From NCBI RefSeq assembly GCF_918741285.1, contig NZ_CAKKNC010000014.1, positions 1-64,000 on the forward strand: 64,000 nt of DNA, given 5' to 3'. Source of the DNA: Sphingobium sp. CECT 9361. GTDB taxonomy: Bacteria; Pseudomonadota; Alphaproteobacteria; Sphingomonadales; Sphingomonadaceae. The position numbers were made by a program, and so were the translations under genes. Under the pieces are notes generated by a model. That model worked only from the letters and a program-made list of their open reading frames with translations, made no database searches and was not told where the DNA came from. Below are positions 33,005 through 41,714 of the stretch, in pieces; positions within the stretch are counted from its first letter, which is position 1; each line of letters opens with the position of its first letter.

Positions 33005-33520
33005 TCATTGCGTGCGTGCAAGGATCTTGGTCGCCTCAGGGCCGGTCCAGTCGATGGAGCGCGTCACCCGCTGAACTTCTGCGCCTTTCGCATCGAGGAT
33101 AACGGAATATGGCATCCCGAGTGCGCCGTAGTTCTGGACGGCCGCGAGAGAAGCGAACGCCAGGCGCAAGTGCGGACGGGTGTTGCCGAAGGCAGCCTTG
33201 CCCATGCGAGAATCCTCGTCGACCGAGGCGGCGATCACGATCAGTTTGCCAGTTCGCGCTGCAGCAAGCCGTTCGAGACTCGCCAGTTCTGCCCGGCAGG
33301 GTACGCACCAACTCGCCCAGAAATTGACGATGACGGCATGACCGCGGAGCGACTGTAGCTTGATTGTCCGGCCCTTGTCCGCAACTAGCGCCGGGAATGC
33401 CGCTGGTCCGGCACGGTCCGGCCTTAACCGGGCGTTCGCCGAAACACCGCCGACCCCGAGCAACGTCAAGATGAGCAGGCACTGGCCAATTGAAAGCGAG
33501 ACAATGCCTCGCCCGCTCAC
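33005..33520 (-). CDS. TlpA-like exported thiol-disulfide protein
   Basis: A 171-residue TlpA/ResA-like protein: N-terminal anchor (CLLILTLLGVGGVSANA), then FWASWCVPCRAELASLERLA (WCVPC) and the cis-Pro loop GMPYSVILDAKG. It overlaps the YHS gene stop (ATGA). It should reduce or oxidise periplasmic thiols and might receive electrons from CcdA. Third exported thioredoxin-type protein in the island. Confidence 0.9.
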   Translation of the reverse strand: MSGRGIVSLSIGQCLLILTLLGVGGVSANARLRPDRAGPAAFPALVADKGRTIKLQSLRGHAVIVNFWASWCVPCRAELASLERLAAARTGKLIVIAASVDEDSRMGKAAFGNTRPHLRLAFASLAAVQNYGALGMPYSVILDAKGAEVQRVTRSIDWTGPEATKILARTQ

Positions 33521-34008
33521 TGCGCCTCGTCTTTCACCGTGGGCCAGTTCTGCTCAGCGCGCTGGATGGTGCCTGGCACGTCCTTGTTGAACAGCGCCTG
33601 CGCCTTCTCATTGAAATTCACATAGAGCCTGCCGTTGACGACGCGGCCGGTCTCTGGATCGGCATCGACCTTTTCGCCAAAGGAAGTTCCGATCGCGCAG
33701 AAACCACCAAATTGCGGCACATATTTTGCCGGATCGGCCATGAACTGCTGGCGATGCTCCTCGCTCGCGAAAAGATAGCGGGCTCCGTCAAAGCTCGCAT
33801 CGAGGCTGGCGAGTCCTTTCGTCGGCGTGCCGGTATCGAAATAGGCGACAGGATCATAACCGCGCATCGCGAGGCCATCTTGGTCGACGTTCACGGCCAA
33901 GGTTGAACCTGGCACGGTCGCGTGCACGGCGGTCGAGGATAGGAGAGCCGACGGCGCAGAAACTGCAAGCAACGCAGCTGCTAAAGAACGAAAACCAACG
34001 CGCAACAT
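33517..34008 (-). CDS. Exported YHS-domain protein
   Basis: About 163 residues; the ATG at 34008 has GGAG 9 bases upstream, while farther upstream in-frame ATGs lie near or in the promoter. A signal peptide (RSLAAALLAVSAPSALLSSTAVHA) precedes a YHS domain (AMRGYDPVAYFDTGTPTKGLA, FASEEHRQQFMADPAKYVPQFGGFCAIG). YHS domains occur in copper ATPases and metal-binding proteins. It heads the YHS-TlpA-YeeE operon. Confidence 0.85.
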   Translation of the reverse strand: MLRVGFRSLAAALLAVSAPSALLSSTAVHATVPGSTLAVNVDQDGLAMRGYDPVAYFDTGTPTKGLASLDASFDGARYLFASEEHRQQFMADPAKYVPQFGGFCAIGTSFGEKVDADPETGRVVNGRLYVNFNEKAQALFNKDVPGTIQRAEQNWPTVKDEAQ

Positions 34009-34054
34009 ATATCCGTCTCCCATTTGTTCGGACCCTGAGGTGATCCGAGATGAG

Positions 34055-34080
34055 TTCGACGGCATGACGGTCCCGGTTAC
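34055..34080 (-). promoter_or_regulatory. SigF-type promoter of the YHS-TlpA-YeeE operon
   Basis: GTAACC at 34080-34075 on the minus strand, 16 bases, CGAA at 34058-34055, 46 bases from the ATG at 34008. Confidence 0.88.
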
Positions 34081-34380
34081 AGGTTCCGCGATTATTTCAC
34101 GACGAATCGCGCGCGATTGCAGCTGTTTTTGCCAACGAGCCAACCCCGAGGTCGGGCGACGGTGGGGACGTGTTGGCTCCGCCGATGAATGTAGCGCCGG
34201 CAATGGTCACCCTGCTGGTTGCGGCGCTTTCTCTGTCGGCCAGCACTCCTGATTCCTCGGGGCGCCGTCGGTCCTAGGATGGCAGCTTGGGTTGCAATCC
34301 GTTACCCAGCGCAAACGACCATCAGTAGCGCGGCCCGCCGGAATCTGTCCGGCCATCGCCGTAGCGCTCGATGCAAGACG

Positions 34381-34468
34381 TAACGGTCGGCGACGGCGCG
34401 CGGCGCTTCGTGACGGCTCTAAAGTAATACGAACGGCGAGATATATTCGTCACGCTTATCCGGCGCGG
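34381..34468 (+). repeat. Imperfect direct repeat, copy A, flanking the cus module
   Basis: Ungapped alignment with copy B (41572-41659) gives about 65 of 88 identical bases by hand count, with the last 52 bases the best (ATATATTCGTCA and TCCGGCGCGG fully shared). Both copies are in the same orientation and bracket the whole cus operon. Confidence 0.65.
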
Positions 34469-34604
34469 CGCACCAAACACCGCCGTCTGCCGTCGTGTTG
34501 TGCCCGTGAGCCGCCTACGCTTCGATCATCATAGTAGGTGCGGCGGCTTGAGCCGGGCCTGTGCGGCAGGTCTGAAAATCCTTCGCGTTGGCAGAGCGGT
34601 CGGC

Positions 34605-34949
34605 TCATTCCTTGCGGATCGAGGTCAACCGGCCGGCTTGCCCGTCCCACTGAAACGAGAATGCCACCTTGTCGCCAACGGCCAGGCCCTGCGCCATCGC
34701 GGCATTGCCCGCGAACGTCATCGTCATCGCCGGCCATTTCAGTTCCGCGACGGGGCCATGATCGAGCGTGATCTGGCCGGTGGCGGCGTCAATCGCGGTG
34801 ATCGTTCCAACGCCGTTCGCCTGTTTGGACTCACCGGACATCGCTATGTTGGACATGGCATCCGACTTGGTTGCCTGGCCGGTCGAGGCGGACTGTCCGC
34901 AGGCTGCCAGCGGAATGGCGAATAGTGCGGCGATAAACGGAATTTTCAT
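34605..34949 (-). CDS. cusF: CusF-like periplasmic copper-binding lipoprotein
   Basis: A 114-residue protein with a lipoprotein signal (FIAALFAIPLAACGQS, lipobox Cys) and a CusF domain: GTITAIDAATGQITLDHGPVAELKW, where the His, the Trp of KWPAMTMTF and its two Met are the known Cu(I)/Ag(I) ligands. It delivers Cu(I) to CusBA. The ATG overlaps the cusA stop (ATGA). Lipidation is a variation from soluble E. coli CusF. Confidence 0.9.
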   Translation of the reverse strand: MKIPFIAALFAIPLAACGQSASTGQATKSDAMSNIAMSGESKQANGVGTITAIDAATGQITLDHGPVAELKWPAMTMTFAGNAAMAQGLAVGDKVAFSFQWDGQAGRLTSIRKE

Positions 34950-37900
34950 CACGTCGGGTCTCCTTGGGTTGCAACGGGTGAAGCGGCGCTGCGGCGCATC
35001 AGCAGGTAGGCGGCCGGGATCACGAACATCGAGAGCAGGGGCGCGGTCAGCATCCCGCCGATCATCGGCGCGGCGATGCGGCTCATCACTTCCGATCCGG
35101 TGCCGGTGCCGAGCAGGATCGGCAGCAGGCCGGCGAGGATGACCGCCACCGTCATTGCCTTGGGCCGGACGCGCAGTAAGGCGCCTTCGCGGACCGCTTC
35201 TTCGACTTTGCCGGCATCGGGCGCAGCGCCACGATCGGCGAGCGCGTGTTTCAGATAGATCAGCATCACCACACCGAACTCGGCGGACACGCCGGCGAGC
35301 GCGATGAACCCCACCGCGGTCGCGACCGATTGGTTGTAGCCGAGCAGGTAGAGCAGCCACACCCCGCCGGTCAGCGCGAACGGCAAGGTCGCCATGATAA
35401 GCGCCGCCTCGTCCAATCGCCGGAACGTCAGGTAGAGCAGCAGGAAGATGATCGCGAGGGTCGCGGGCACGACGATCTTCAAGCGTTGCGTGGCGCGTTC
35501 GAGAAACTCGAACTGGCCGGTATAGGCAACGCTGATTCCCGGCGGCAGCGCGACCCTGGCCGAGACCGCGCGTTGCAGATCGCCGACCATATCGGTCAGC
35601 GCGCGGCCGCGGGCATCGACATATATCCACGTCGCCGGGCGACCATTCTCGCTGCGCAGCATCGGCGGGCCCGAGACGATGCGGACATCGGCGACGGTGC
35701 CGAGCGTGATTTGCTGACGCGAGGGCGTCAGGATCGGCAGGTTGACGATCTTGTCCGGACTGTCGCGTAGCTCGCGCGGGTAGCGCAGGCTGATCGGGTA
35801 GCGTGCCAGCCCCTCGACTGTCTCGCCGATTACAGCGCCGCCGATCGCGCCCGACACCACCTCCTGCACATCGGCGACGTTCATGCCGTAGCGCGCAGCG
35901 GCGGCGCGATTGACCTGGACGTCGATATAGCGGCCGCCGCTCAGCCGTTCGGCCAGCGCCGAACTGACCCCCGGCACGGTCTTTGCCACGGCCTCGATCT
36001 TCTGCGCGACCTGATCGATCTGGCCGAGATCGGCGCCCGACACCTTGATCCCGATCGGACTCTTGATGCCGGTTGCCAGCATGTCGATGCGGTTGCGGAT
36101 CGGCGGTATCCAGAAATTGGCGAGGCCGGGCACCTTCACGGTGCGGTCAAGTTCCTCGACCAATTTGTCCTGCGTCATCCCCGCACGCCATTGGTTCTTC
36201 GGCTTGAACCGGATCGTCGTCTCGAACATTTCGAGGGGGGCGGGATCGGTCGCGGTATCGGCGCGGCCCGCCTTGCCGAACACGCTCTCGACCTCAGGCA
36301 CAGTCTTGATCAGCCGGTCGGTCTGCTGGAGCAGCAGCCCGGCCTTCGCGGTCGAGATACCGGGCAGCGCGGACGGCATGTAGAGCAGGTCGCCCTCGTT
36401 CATCTGCGGCATGAACTCGCCGCCGGTCTGGCTGATCGGCCATAGGCTGGAAGCGAAGACCAGTCCGGCGATCAACAGTGCCTGCTTCGGCCGTGCCAGC
36501 ACCCAATCGAGCGCCGGGCGATAGGCGTGCGACAACCAGCGGTTGACCGGGTTCACTTCCTCGCCCGGAATCCGCCCGCGGATGAGCCACCCCATCAGCA
36601 CCGGCACGAGCGTGATCGACAGAATCGCCGCAGCCGCCATCGCATAGGTCTTGGTGAAAGCGAGCGGGGCGAACAGCCGCCCCTCCTGGCCCTGAAGTGA
36701 GAAGATCGGGATGAAGGAAAAGGTGATGATCAATAGCGAGAGGAACAGCGCCGGCCCGACCTCGGCGGCGGCATCGGTAATGACGCGCCAGCGCTCCGGT
36801 CCGGCCAGTTCGGTATCGGGATGATCGTGCGCCCAGCGTTCGAGGTGCTTGTGGGCATTCTCGATCATCACGACGGCGGCATCGACCATCGCGCCGATCG
36901 CGATCGCGATCCCGCCAAGCGACATGATGTTGGCGTTGACACCCTGCACCCGCATCACGACGAAGGCGGCGAGGATGCCAAGCGGCAAAGTCAGGATCGC
37001 GACCAGTGCCGAGCGAACGTGCCAGAGGAACAGCGCGCAGACGAGCGCGACGACCAAAAACTCCTCGAACAATTTGCCCGTGAGATTATCGACCGCGCGG
37101 TCGATCAGCCCCGAGCGATCGTAGGTGGTGACGATCTCGACCCCCGGCGGCACGCTCTTCTTCAATTCGTCGAGCTTCGCCTTGACGCCCTCGATCACCT
37201 CGCGCGCGTTCTTGCCCTGGCGCATGACGATCACGCCGCCCGCGACCTCGCCCTGGCCGTTCAGTTCGGCGACGCCGCGGCGCATGTCGGGGCCGATCTG
37301 GACCGTCGCGACATCGCTCAGCAGAACGGGAACGCCTCCGGTGGCGGTGCGGATCGGCACGCTGCGGAAATCGTCGAGCGACGAGAGGTAGCCGGTCGCG
37401 CGAACGATATATTCCGCCTCCGACATCTCGACGATCGAGCCGCCGGTCTCCGAATTGGCGCGCTTGAGCGCCTCGCTCACTTCGGCTTGGGTGATGCCGT
37501 AGGAGATCAGCTTCTGCGGATCGAGCAGCACCTGATACTGCTTGACCATGCCGCCGATGCTCGCGACCTCGGCCACGCCGGGGACGGATTTCAGCTCGTA
37601 GCGCAGGAACCAGTCCTGCAATGATCGCAGTTGCTGCAAGTCCTGCCGACCGGTCCTGTCGACCAGCGCATATTCGTAGATCCAGCCCACCCCGGTCGCG
37701 TCGGGGCCGATCGAGGCCGTCGCGCCGGGGGGCAGGCGGCCCTGCACCTGGCTCAGATATTCGAGCACCCGGCTGCGCGCCCAATACAGGTCGGTCCCGT
37801 CGTCGAACAGCACATAGACGAAGCTGTCGCCGACGAACGAATAACCGCGCACCACCCGCGCGCCCGGCACCGACAGCATCGTCGTCGCGAGCGGATAGGT

Positions 37901-38095
37901 AACTTGATTTTCGACAATCTGCGGCGCCTGCCCCGGATAGGACGTGCGGATGATGACCTGCACGTCGGACAGATCAGGCAAGGCATCGACCGGCGTGGTC
38001 CGCATCGCGCCGATGCCGATCGCCACTAGAACCAAGGCCGCCAGAACCACGGCCATGCGCGCCTTGACCGATGCATGGATTATCCGCGCGATCAT
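34949..38095 (-). CDS. cusA: CusA/CzcA heavy-metal RND efflux pump
   Basis: A 1048-residue HME-RND protein with N-terminal helix, two large periplasmic loops and 12 helices. Family blocks: [64 protein letters not shown] and [31 protein letters not shown]. The neighbouring cusF argues for Cu(I)/Ag(I) rather than Zn/Co. Coupled to cusB and cusF by overlaps. It uses the proton gradient to expel metal from periplasm and inner membrane. Confidence 0.94.
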   Translation of the reverse strand: MIARIIHASVKARMAVVLAALVLVAIGIGAMRTTPVDALPDLSDVQVIIRTSYPGQAPQIVENQVTYPLATTMLSVPGARVVRGYSFVGDSFVYVLFDDGTDLYWARSRVLEYLSQVQGRLPPGATASIGPDATGVGWIYEYALVDRTGRQDLQQLRSLQDWFLRYELKSVPGVAEVASIGGMVKQYQVLLDPQKLISYGITQAEVSEALKRANSETGGSIVEMSEAEYIVRATGYLSSLDDFRSVPIRTATGGVPVLLSDVATVQIGPDMRRGVAELNGQGEVAGGVIVMRQGKNAREVIEGVKAKLDELKKSVPPGVEIVTTYDRSGLIDRAVDNLTGKLFEEFLVVALVCALFLWHVRSALVAILTLPLGILAAFVVMRVQGVNANIMSLGGIAIAIGAMVDAAVVMIENAHKHLERWAHDHPDTELAGPERWRVITDAAAEVGPALFLSLLIITFSFIPIFSLQGQEGRLFAPLAFTKTYAMAAAAILSITLVPVLMGWLIRGRIPGEEVNPVNRWLSHAYRPALDWVLARPKQALLIAGLVFASSLWPISQTGGEFMPQMNEGDLLYMPSALPGISTAKAGLLLQQTDRLIKTVPEVESVFGKAGRADTATDPAPLEMFETTIRFKPKNQWRAGMTQDKLVEELDRTVKVPGLANFWIPPIRNRIDMLATGIKSPIGIKVSGADLGQIDQVAQKIEAVAKTVPGVSSALAERLSGGRYIDVQVNRAAAARYGMNVADVQEVVSGAIGGAVIGETVEGLARYPISLRYPRELRDSPDKIVNLPILTPSRQQITLGTVADVRIVSGPPMLRSENGRPATWIYVDARGRALTDMVGDLQRAVSARVALPPGISVAYTGQFEFLERATQRLKIVVPATLAIIFLLLYLTFRRLDEAALIMATLPFALTGGVWLLYLLGYNQSVATAVGFIALAGVSAEFGVVMLIYLKHALADRGAAPDAGKVEEAVREGALLRVRPKAMTVAVILAGLLPILLGTGTGSEVMSRIAAPMIGGMLTAPLLSMFVIPAAYLLMRRSAASPVATQGDPT

Positions 38096-39324
38096 TTCGC
38101 TGCGCCGATCGCGCGAACCGGGATGCCCGTCAGGCTCGCTTCGGAATCGAGCAGGAACTGCCCCGATGCGACGACCTTTTCGCCCGGCGCCAGACCGGCG
38201 AGAATTTCGGTCTGGCCGCCCGCATCGCGCCCGACCCGCACTTCGGCGGGATGATAGCGCCCGTCGCCGGTCGCCAGCATGACCAGTGTGCGTGTGCCGG
38301 TGCGGATCACCGCCTCGCTCGGCACGAGCAGGGCTGGCCGCGCATCGCCGCCGAGCGCGACGCTGGCGAACATGCCGGGCCGCAGGCGCCCGCTGCGATT
38401 GGCGAGTTCGATCCGCACGGTGAGCGTGCGGCTGTCGGCCTGCGCGGTCGGCAGGATCGCGATCACGCGCCCGCTAAACGGCTCGCCCGGAAAGCCGGTC
38501 AGCGTCGCGGTCGCCGTCTGGCCGACGCGAACGTCGCCGGTGCGCGCCTCGGGCACGGCGGCGTTGAGCCAGACCGTGTCGAGGCCGCTGACCTGCGCGA
38601 GCGTCTGCCCCATTGCCAGCGTCACTCCGGCGCGCGCGTCGAGCGATTGGATCACCCCCGAAATCGGCGTGGTGATCGTCACGACGCCGTTCGGCCGCCC
38701 GCTGCGCTCGACGCTGCTGATTAGCCCGTCGGACATGCCCATCAACCGCAAGCGTTGCCGCGCCGCCGCAGTCAGGTCGGGCTTACCGAGGCGCTTGACG
38801 CTTAGGAACTCGGTCTGCGCACCGCCCCATTCGGGCAGCAGCAGCGTCGCGATCGGTGCGCCAGCGCGCACCACGTCGCCCGGCGCGCGGGCATAGACGC
38901 GCTGCACGAACCCGCCCGATCGCGCCTGGATGATCGCAACATCGCGCTGGTTGAAATCGATCGTGCCGGTGACGTCGAGCGCGCTGGCGAGACTGCCCAT
39001 CGTCGCCGCAACCGCTCGAATGCCCAGGCTCTGCCGTGCGGCGGGATCGACGCTGACGCCCGGCGCGGCGCCGCCCGCTGCGCCATCGGCGTATTTGGGG
39101 ACGAGCTGCATGTCCATGAACGGCGATTTGCCCGGCTTGTCGAACTTCTGATTGGGGAACATCGGATCATAGTAATAGAGCGGCGCCGAGCCGCCCGCGC
39201 TTGCCGGTGTAAGCGGCGCTTCATTGGCGCTCTGACCCAGCCAGTATCCGCCTCCGCCGGCGACGATCGCCGCCAGCAGGACCGCGCCGCGCCAGCGTGC
39301 AGCCTGGGTGCTCGAAAGCGTCAT
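38092..39324 (-). CDS. cusB: CusB-type RND periplasmic adaptor
   Basis: A 410-residue membrane-fusion protein with N-terminal hydrophobic anchor, a heavy-metal-binding HMBD motif ([31 protein letters not shown] with Met), barrel-sandwich and beta-barrel domains ([44 protein letters not shown]). It bridges CusA and the outer-membrane CusC. Start ATG at 39324 overlaps cusC. Confidence 0.93.
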   Translation of the reverse strand: MTLSSTQAARWRGAVLLAAIVAGGGGYWLGQSANEAPLTPASAGGSAPLYYYDPMFPNQKFDKPGKSPFMDMQLVPKYADGAAGGAAPGVSVDPAARQSLGIRAVAATMGSLASALDVTGTIDFNQRDVAIIQARSGGFVQRVYARAPGDVVRAGAPIATLLLPEWGGAQTEFLSVKRLGKPDLTAAARQRLRLMGMSDGLISSVERSGRPNGVVTITTPISGVIQSLDARAGVTLAMGQTLAQVSGLDTVWLNAAVPEARTGDVRVGQTATATLTGFPGEPFSGRVIAILPTAQADSRTLTVRIELANRSGRLRPGMFASVALGGDARPALLVPSEAVIRTGTRTLVMLATGDGRYHPAEVRVGRDAGGQTEILAGLAPGEKVVASGQFLLDSEASLTGIPVRAIGAAK

Positions 39325-40550
39325 GACGGTTCCCCTCCATAAGTGATGGTGATGCGCACGGCGTCGCGCGCCACATCGGTTTCGCGATTGAGCGCATCGA
39401 CTTCGGCTTCGGCGAGCGCGAGCGCCGAGAGCAGCGCGCTGCCAAGGTCGAGCTTGCCCGCGGCATAGCTGTCGCGATCGAGTTCGGCACGGCGCTTGGC
39501 CAGCGGCACGAGGGTGCTGCGCGCATTCTCCAGCCGCTCATGGTGCATGGCGTGATCGGCGAGGTCGGACTGGAGCGCGGCGATCCATTGCCGTCTGACC
39601 GCTTCGCGATCCAGTCTGGTGCCATTCGCTGCGCTTTCACTGGCGGCAATCTTCGGGTTCTGCCGCTTGCCCGCGAACAGCGGCAGATCGATCGACACGC
39701 CGACCGACACGAGATCACCGTAGCGCGGGTCGCGGCGGCCATAGGATGTGCTCAGCGACCAGTCAGGGCGCTTGTCGGCGCGCGCCAGCCGCGTATCGGC
39801 ATCGGCCCCGGCAATCGCCGCGTCGGCAGCGCGCAGCGCCGGCAGCGCATCGATCCCGGCCATCAATAGCGCCGGGTCGATGTCGAGGCTCGGCGGGGGA
39901 CCGCTCACCTCGGGATTGGTATCGCCGGTATAGCGCGTCAGTCGCGCGCGCGCCTGCGCCACCGCCGCGACCATATCCGCGCGCCGGTCGGCGACCGCGG
40001 CGCGTAGCTGCGCCGGTTCGAGCGTCTGCGACGGTCGTGCGGTGCCAGCCGTCAGTCGCGCCGCAACCGTTTTTTGCAGATCGTCGAGGCTCGCGTCGAG
40101 CAGGTCGAGCTGCGCCAGCCGGCGCTCGCCATAGTAAAGGTCGATCCACGCCAGCGCCGTCTCCAGTCGAACGGCGCGCGCTTCGGTGAGGACGCCGGCC
40201 TCGGCGATGCCGATATTGGCGGTTGCCCGCTCGGCGAGCGCGCGACGCTTCGCCAAATTGGGAAAGCGCTGCGTCAGACCGATCACCGACATCGTGAAGT
40301 TGTCGCCTGTGAAGCTGCCCGCCGCGGGGCCAGTGACGGGAAAGTCCTGGAGGCGGAGATCGAGCGTCGGATCGGGCAGGCGGTCGACCGCAATCGCTGA
40401 TGAGCGCGCCGCATCGGTCGCGGCGCCGCGAGCACGAACGCTGGGCGCCGCAGCCGCCGCGCGCGCCAGCGCCTGATCATAGGTCATCTGGTCGGCGAGC
40501 GCGGCGGACGGCACACCCACGCAGGCGAGCAGGATTATGGCGTATTTCAT
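39321..40550 (-). CDS. cusC: CusC-type outer-membrane efflux protein
   Basis: A 409-residue TolC-family protein from the ATG at 40550, which has GGAGGAC upstream. Signal peptide (YAIILLACVGVPSAALAD), then long alternating helices with two repeats (LARAAAAAPSVRARGA; VGVSIDLPLFAGKRQNPKI). First gene of the pump set proper, followed by cusB with an overlap. Confidence 0.9.
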   Translation of the reverse strand: MKYAIILLACVGVPSAALADQMTYDQALARAAAAAPSVRARGAATDAARSSAIAVDRLPDPTLDLRLQDFPVTGPAAGSFTGDNFTMSVIGLTQRFPNLAKRRALAERATANIGIAEAGVLTEARAVRLETALAWIDLYYGERRLAQLDLLDASLDDLQKTVAARLTAGTARPSQTLEPAQLRAAVADRRADMVAAVAQARARLTRYTGDTNPEVSGPPPSLDIDPALLMAGIDALPALRAADAAIAGADADTRLARADKRPDWSLSTSYGRRDPRYGDLVSVGVSIDLPLFAGKRQNPKIAASESAANGTRLDREAVRRQWIAALQSDLADHAMHHERLENARSTLVPLAKRRAELDRDSYAAGKLDLGSALLSALALAEAEVDALNRETDVARDAVRITITYGGEPS

Positions 40551-40652
40551 GTCGTCCTCCCCATTGGGACGGAACCGGCTTGCGGGCGGCACCGACGCCG
40601 ATGGCGCCGCGGGGAAACATGCGTTTCGCCCGCTACGCCACCAGTCGGTTGC

Positions 40653-40940
40653 TCAGCCCTGACGAGCCGGGTTGCTGGCGGACGGCATGGTCATGCAGTT
40701 GGCCGCCTGGGGTCCGCGCATCATCGAGCAATCGCAGTCAGCGGCCATCATCTTGCTGTCGCTGACCCAAACGCGCACGGGCGCGCGAGTGGGTGCCCGT
40801 GGGCCGTAGGACGGCTGGCTACGCCATTCGAAGTGCCCCGTCGAAGGAGCCGGCTGCGCGTCCGCAGCAAACGCGGCCGAGGCCGTTGCGGACAGGGCGA
40901 GGGTGGCCGCAATGGCTGCGGCGCGAACGATAGTCTTCAT
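40653..40940 (-). CDS. Small secreted Cys/Met-rich protein, upstream of cusC
   Basis: A 95-residue protein, ATG at 40940. Signal peptide (AAAIAATLALSATASAAFAA) then a Pro-rich stretch and a C-terminal Cys/Met cluster (KMMAADCDCSMMRG, then NCMTMPS) suited to Cu(I)/Ag(I) binding. I do not recognise a family. It lies in the cus operon, between the other Cys/Met-rich gene and cusC. Confidence 0.75.
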   Translation of the reverse strand: MKTIVRAAAIAATLALSATASAAFAADAQPAPSTGHFEWRSQPSYGPRAPTRAPVRVWVSDSKMMAADCDCSMMRGPQAANCMTMPSASNPARQG

Positions 40941-41040
40941 GGTGATAGTATCCTTGGTTGAATCGCAGTTGGACGAATGGCGATCGTCGGAGCGCGTGCC
41001 GGGCACGACGCTGGACAGCAATCACCGACGCCGGATCGGT

Positions 41041-41403
41041 TCAGCCAAGGAGTGAGGGTGGTTCAGGCTCGGGCGTGACGGTGCGCCCGGCAAATACGGC
41101 CGTGACCGGCCAGAACACCCCGATCGGAGTGATGTACGGCGACGACGCGGCGGGCGCGGGCTCACTGACAGCCAGCATGACGCCGCAACTCGCCATCAGC
41201 GCGCAGCCGCGCTTCGTATCTTTGCTCTGCTTCTTATCGCAGTCCGGACACTTCATCGCCATGTCGCAGTCGGGCATATCCGCCATCGCCGAGGTCTGGC
41301 TCTGCATCATCATGTTGCACGGCGGCGCTGCCGCGGCCACGCCGTTGCCGACAAGCCCGAACAGGACTCCCACGAGCAATAGATGGCGAAGCAGCCTCAG
41401 CAT
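41041..41403 (-). CDS. Secreted Cys/Met-rich protein heading the cus operon
   Basis: A 120-residue protein with an N-terminal signal (LLLVGVLFGLVGNGVAAAA). The mature N-half holds six Cys (C29, C46, C52, C55, C67, C73) and many Met (CNMMMQSQTSAMADMPDCDM; MKCPDCDKK), then a hydrophobic segment and a Pro-rich tail. A periplasmic copper/silver chelator or sensor is inferred. It is the first gene after the SigF-type promoter. Confidence 0.75.
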   Translation of the reverse strand: MLRLLRHLLLVGVLFGLVGNGVAAAAPPCNMMMQSQTSAMADMPDCDMAMKCPDCDKKQSKDTKRGCALMASCGVMLAVSEPAPAASSPYITPIGVFWPVTAVFAGRTVTPEPEPPSLLG

Positions 41404-41438
41404 TTAATATGGGTGCGTGATGACATGGCGAAAGTCAA

Positions 41439-41464
41439 TTCGCGTTGCCGCGCAGTTTGGTTAC
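41439..41464 (-). promoter_or_regulatory. SigF-type promoter of the cus operon
   Basis: GTAACC at 41464-41459 on the minus strand, 16 bases, CGAA at 41442-41439, 35 bases from the ATG at 41403. It puts the RND pump under the same switch as the bufferins. Confidence 0.88.
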
Positions 41465-41571
41465 AGTGTCGCGTGCTGGCCGCTTCCTCATCCAATCATC
41501 CGAGCCTCCGCACAAAGGTAGCTGGACGGAACTGGTCATTTCGGCCTCATCGAAGCGTTTGCGACGAGATT

Positions 41572-41659
41572 TAACGGCTCACGACGGCTAAGGGCGTTAG
41601 CGGACGGCGCTAGAGTAGCGTGAACGGCGACATATATTCGTCATGTTTGTCCGGCGCGG
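41572..41659 (+). repeat. Imperfect direct repeat, copy B, flanking the cus module
   Basis: Partner of 34381-34468, about 74 percent identical without gaps. It lies just beyond the integrase 3' end. Confidence 0.65.
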
Positions 41660-41714
41660 GGCGCCGCGCCCGGAGCGATTCGAACTTCTGTGCTGCCACT
41701 ACGGCTAGTGTGTA

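Larger units (their letters stand above)
34009..34604. other. Intergenic region between YHS and cusF genes
   Basis: Holds the SigF-type promoter at 34055-34080 and copy A of the direct repeat (34381-34468). No gene is recognised. Short frames here have no features. Confidence 0.6.
41404..41714. other. Intergenic region between the cus operon and the integrase
   Basis: Holds the SigF-type promoter of the cus operon (41439-41464) and copy B of the direct repeat (41572-41659). No gene is recognised. Confidence 0.6.

Noticed and set aside
36821..37624. Long plus-strand reading frame across cusA
   Set aside because: High-GC antisense shadow of cusA.
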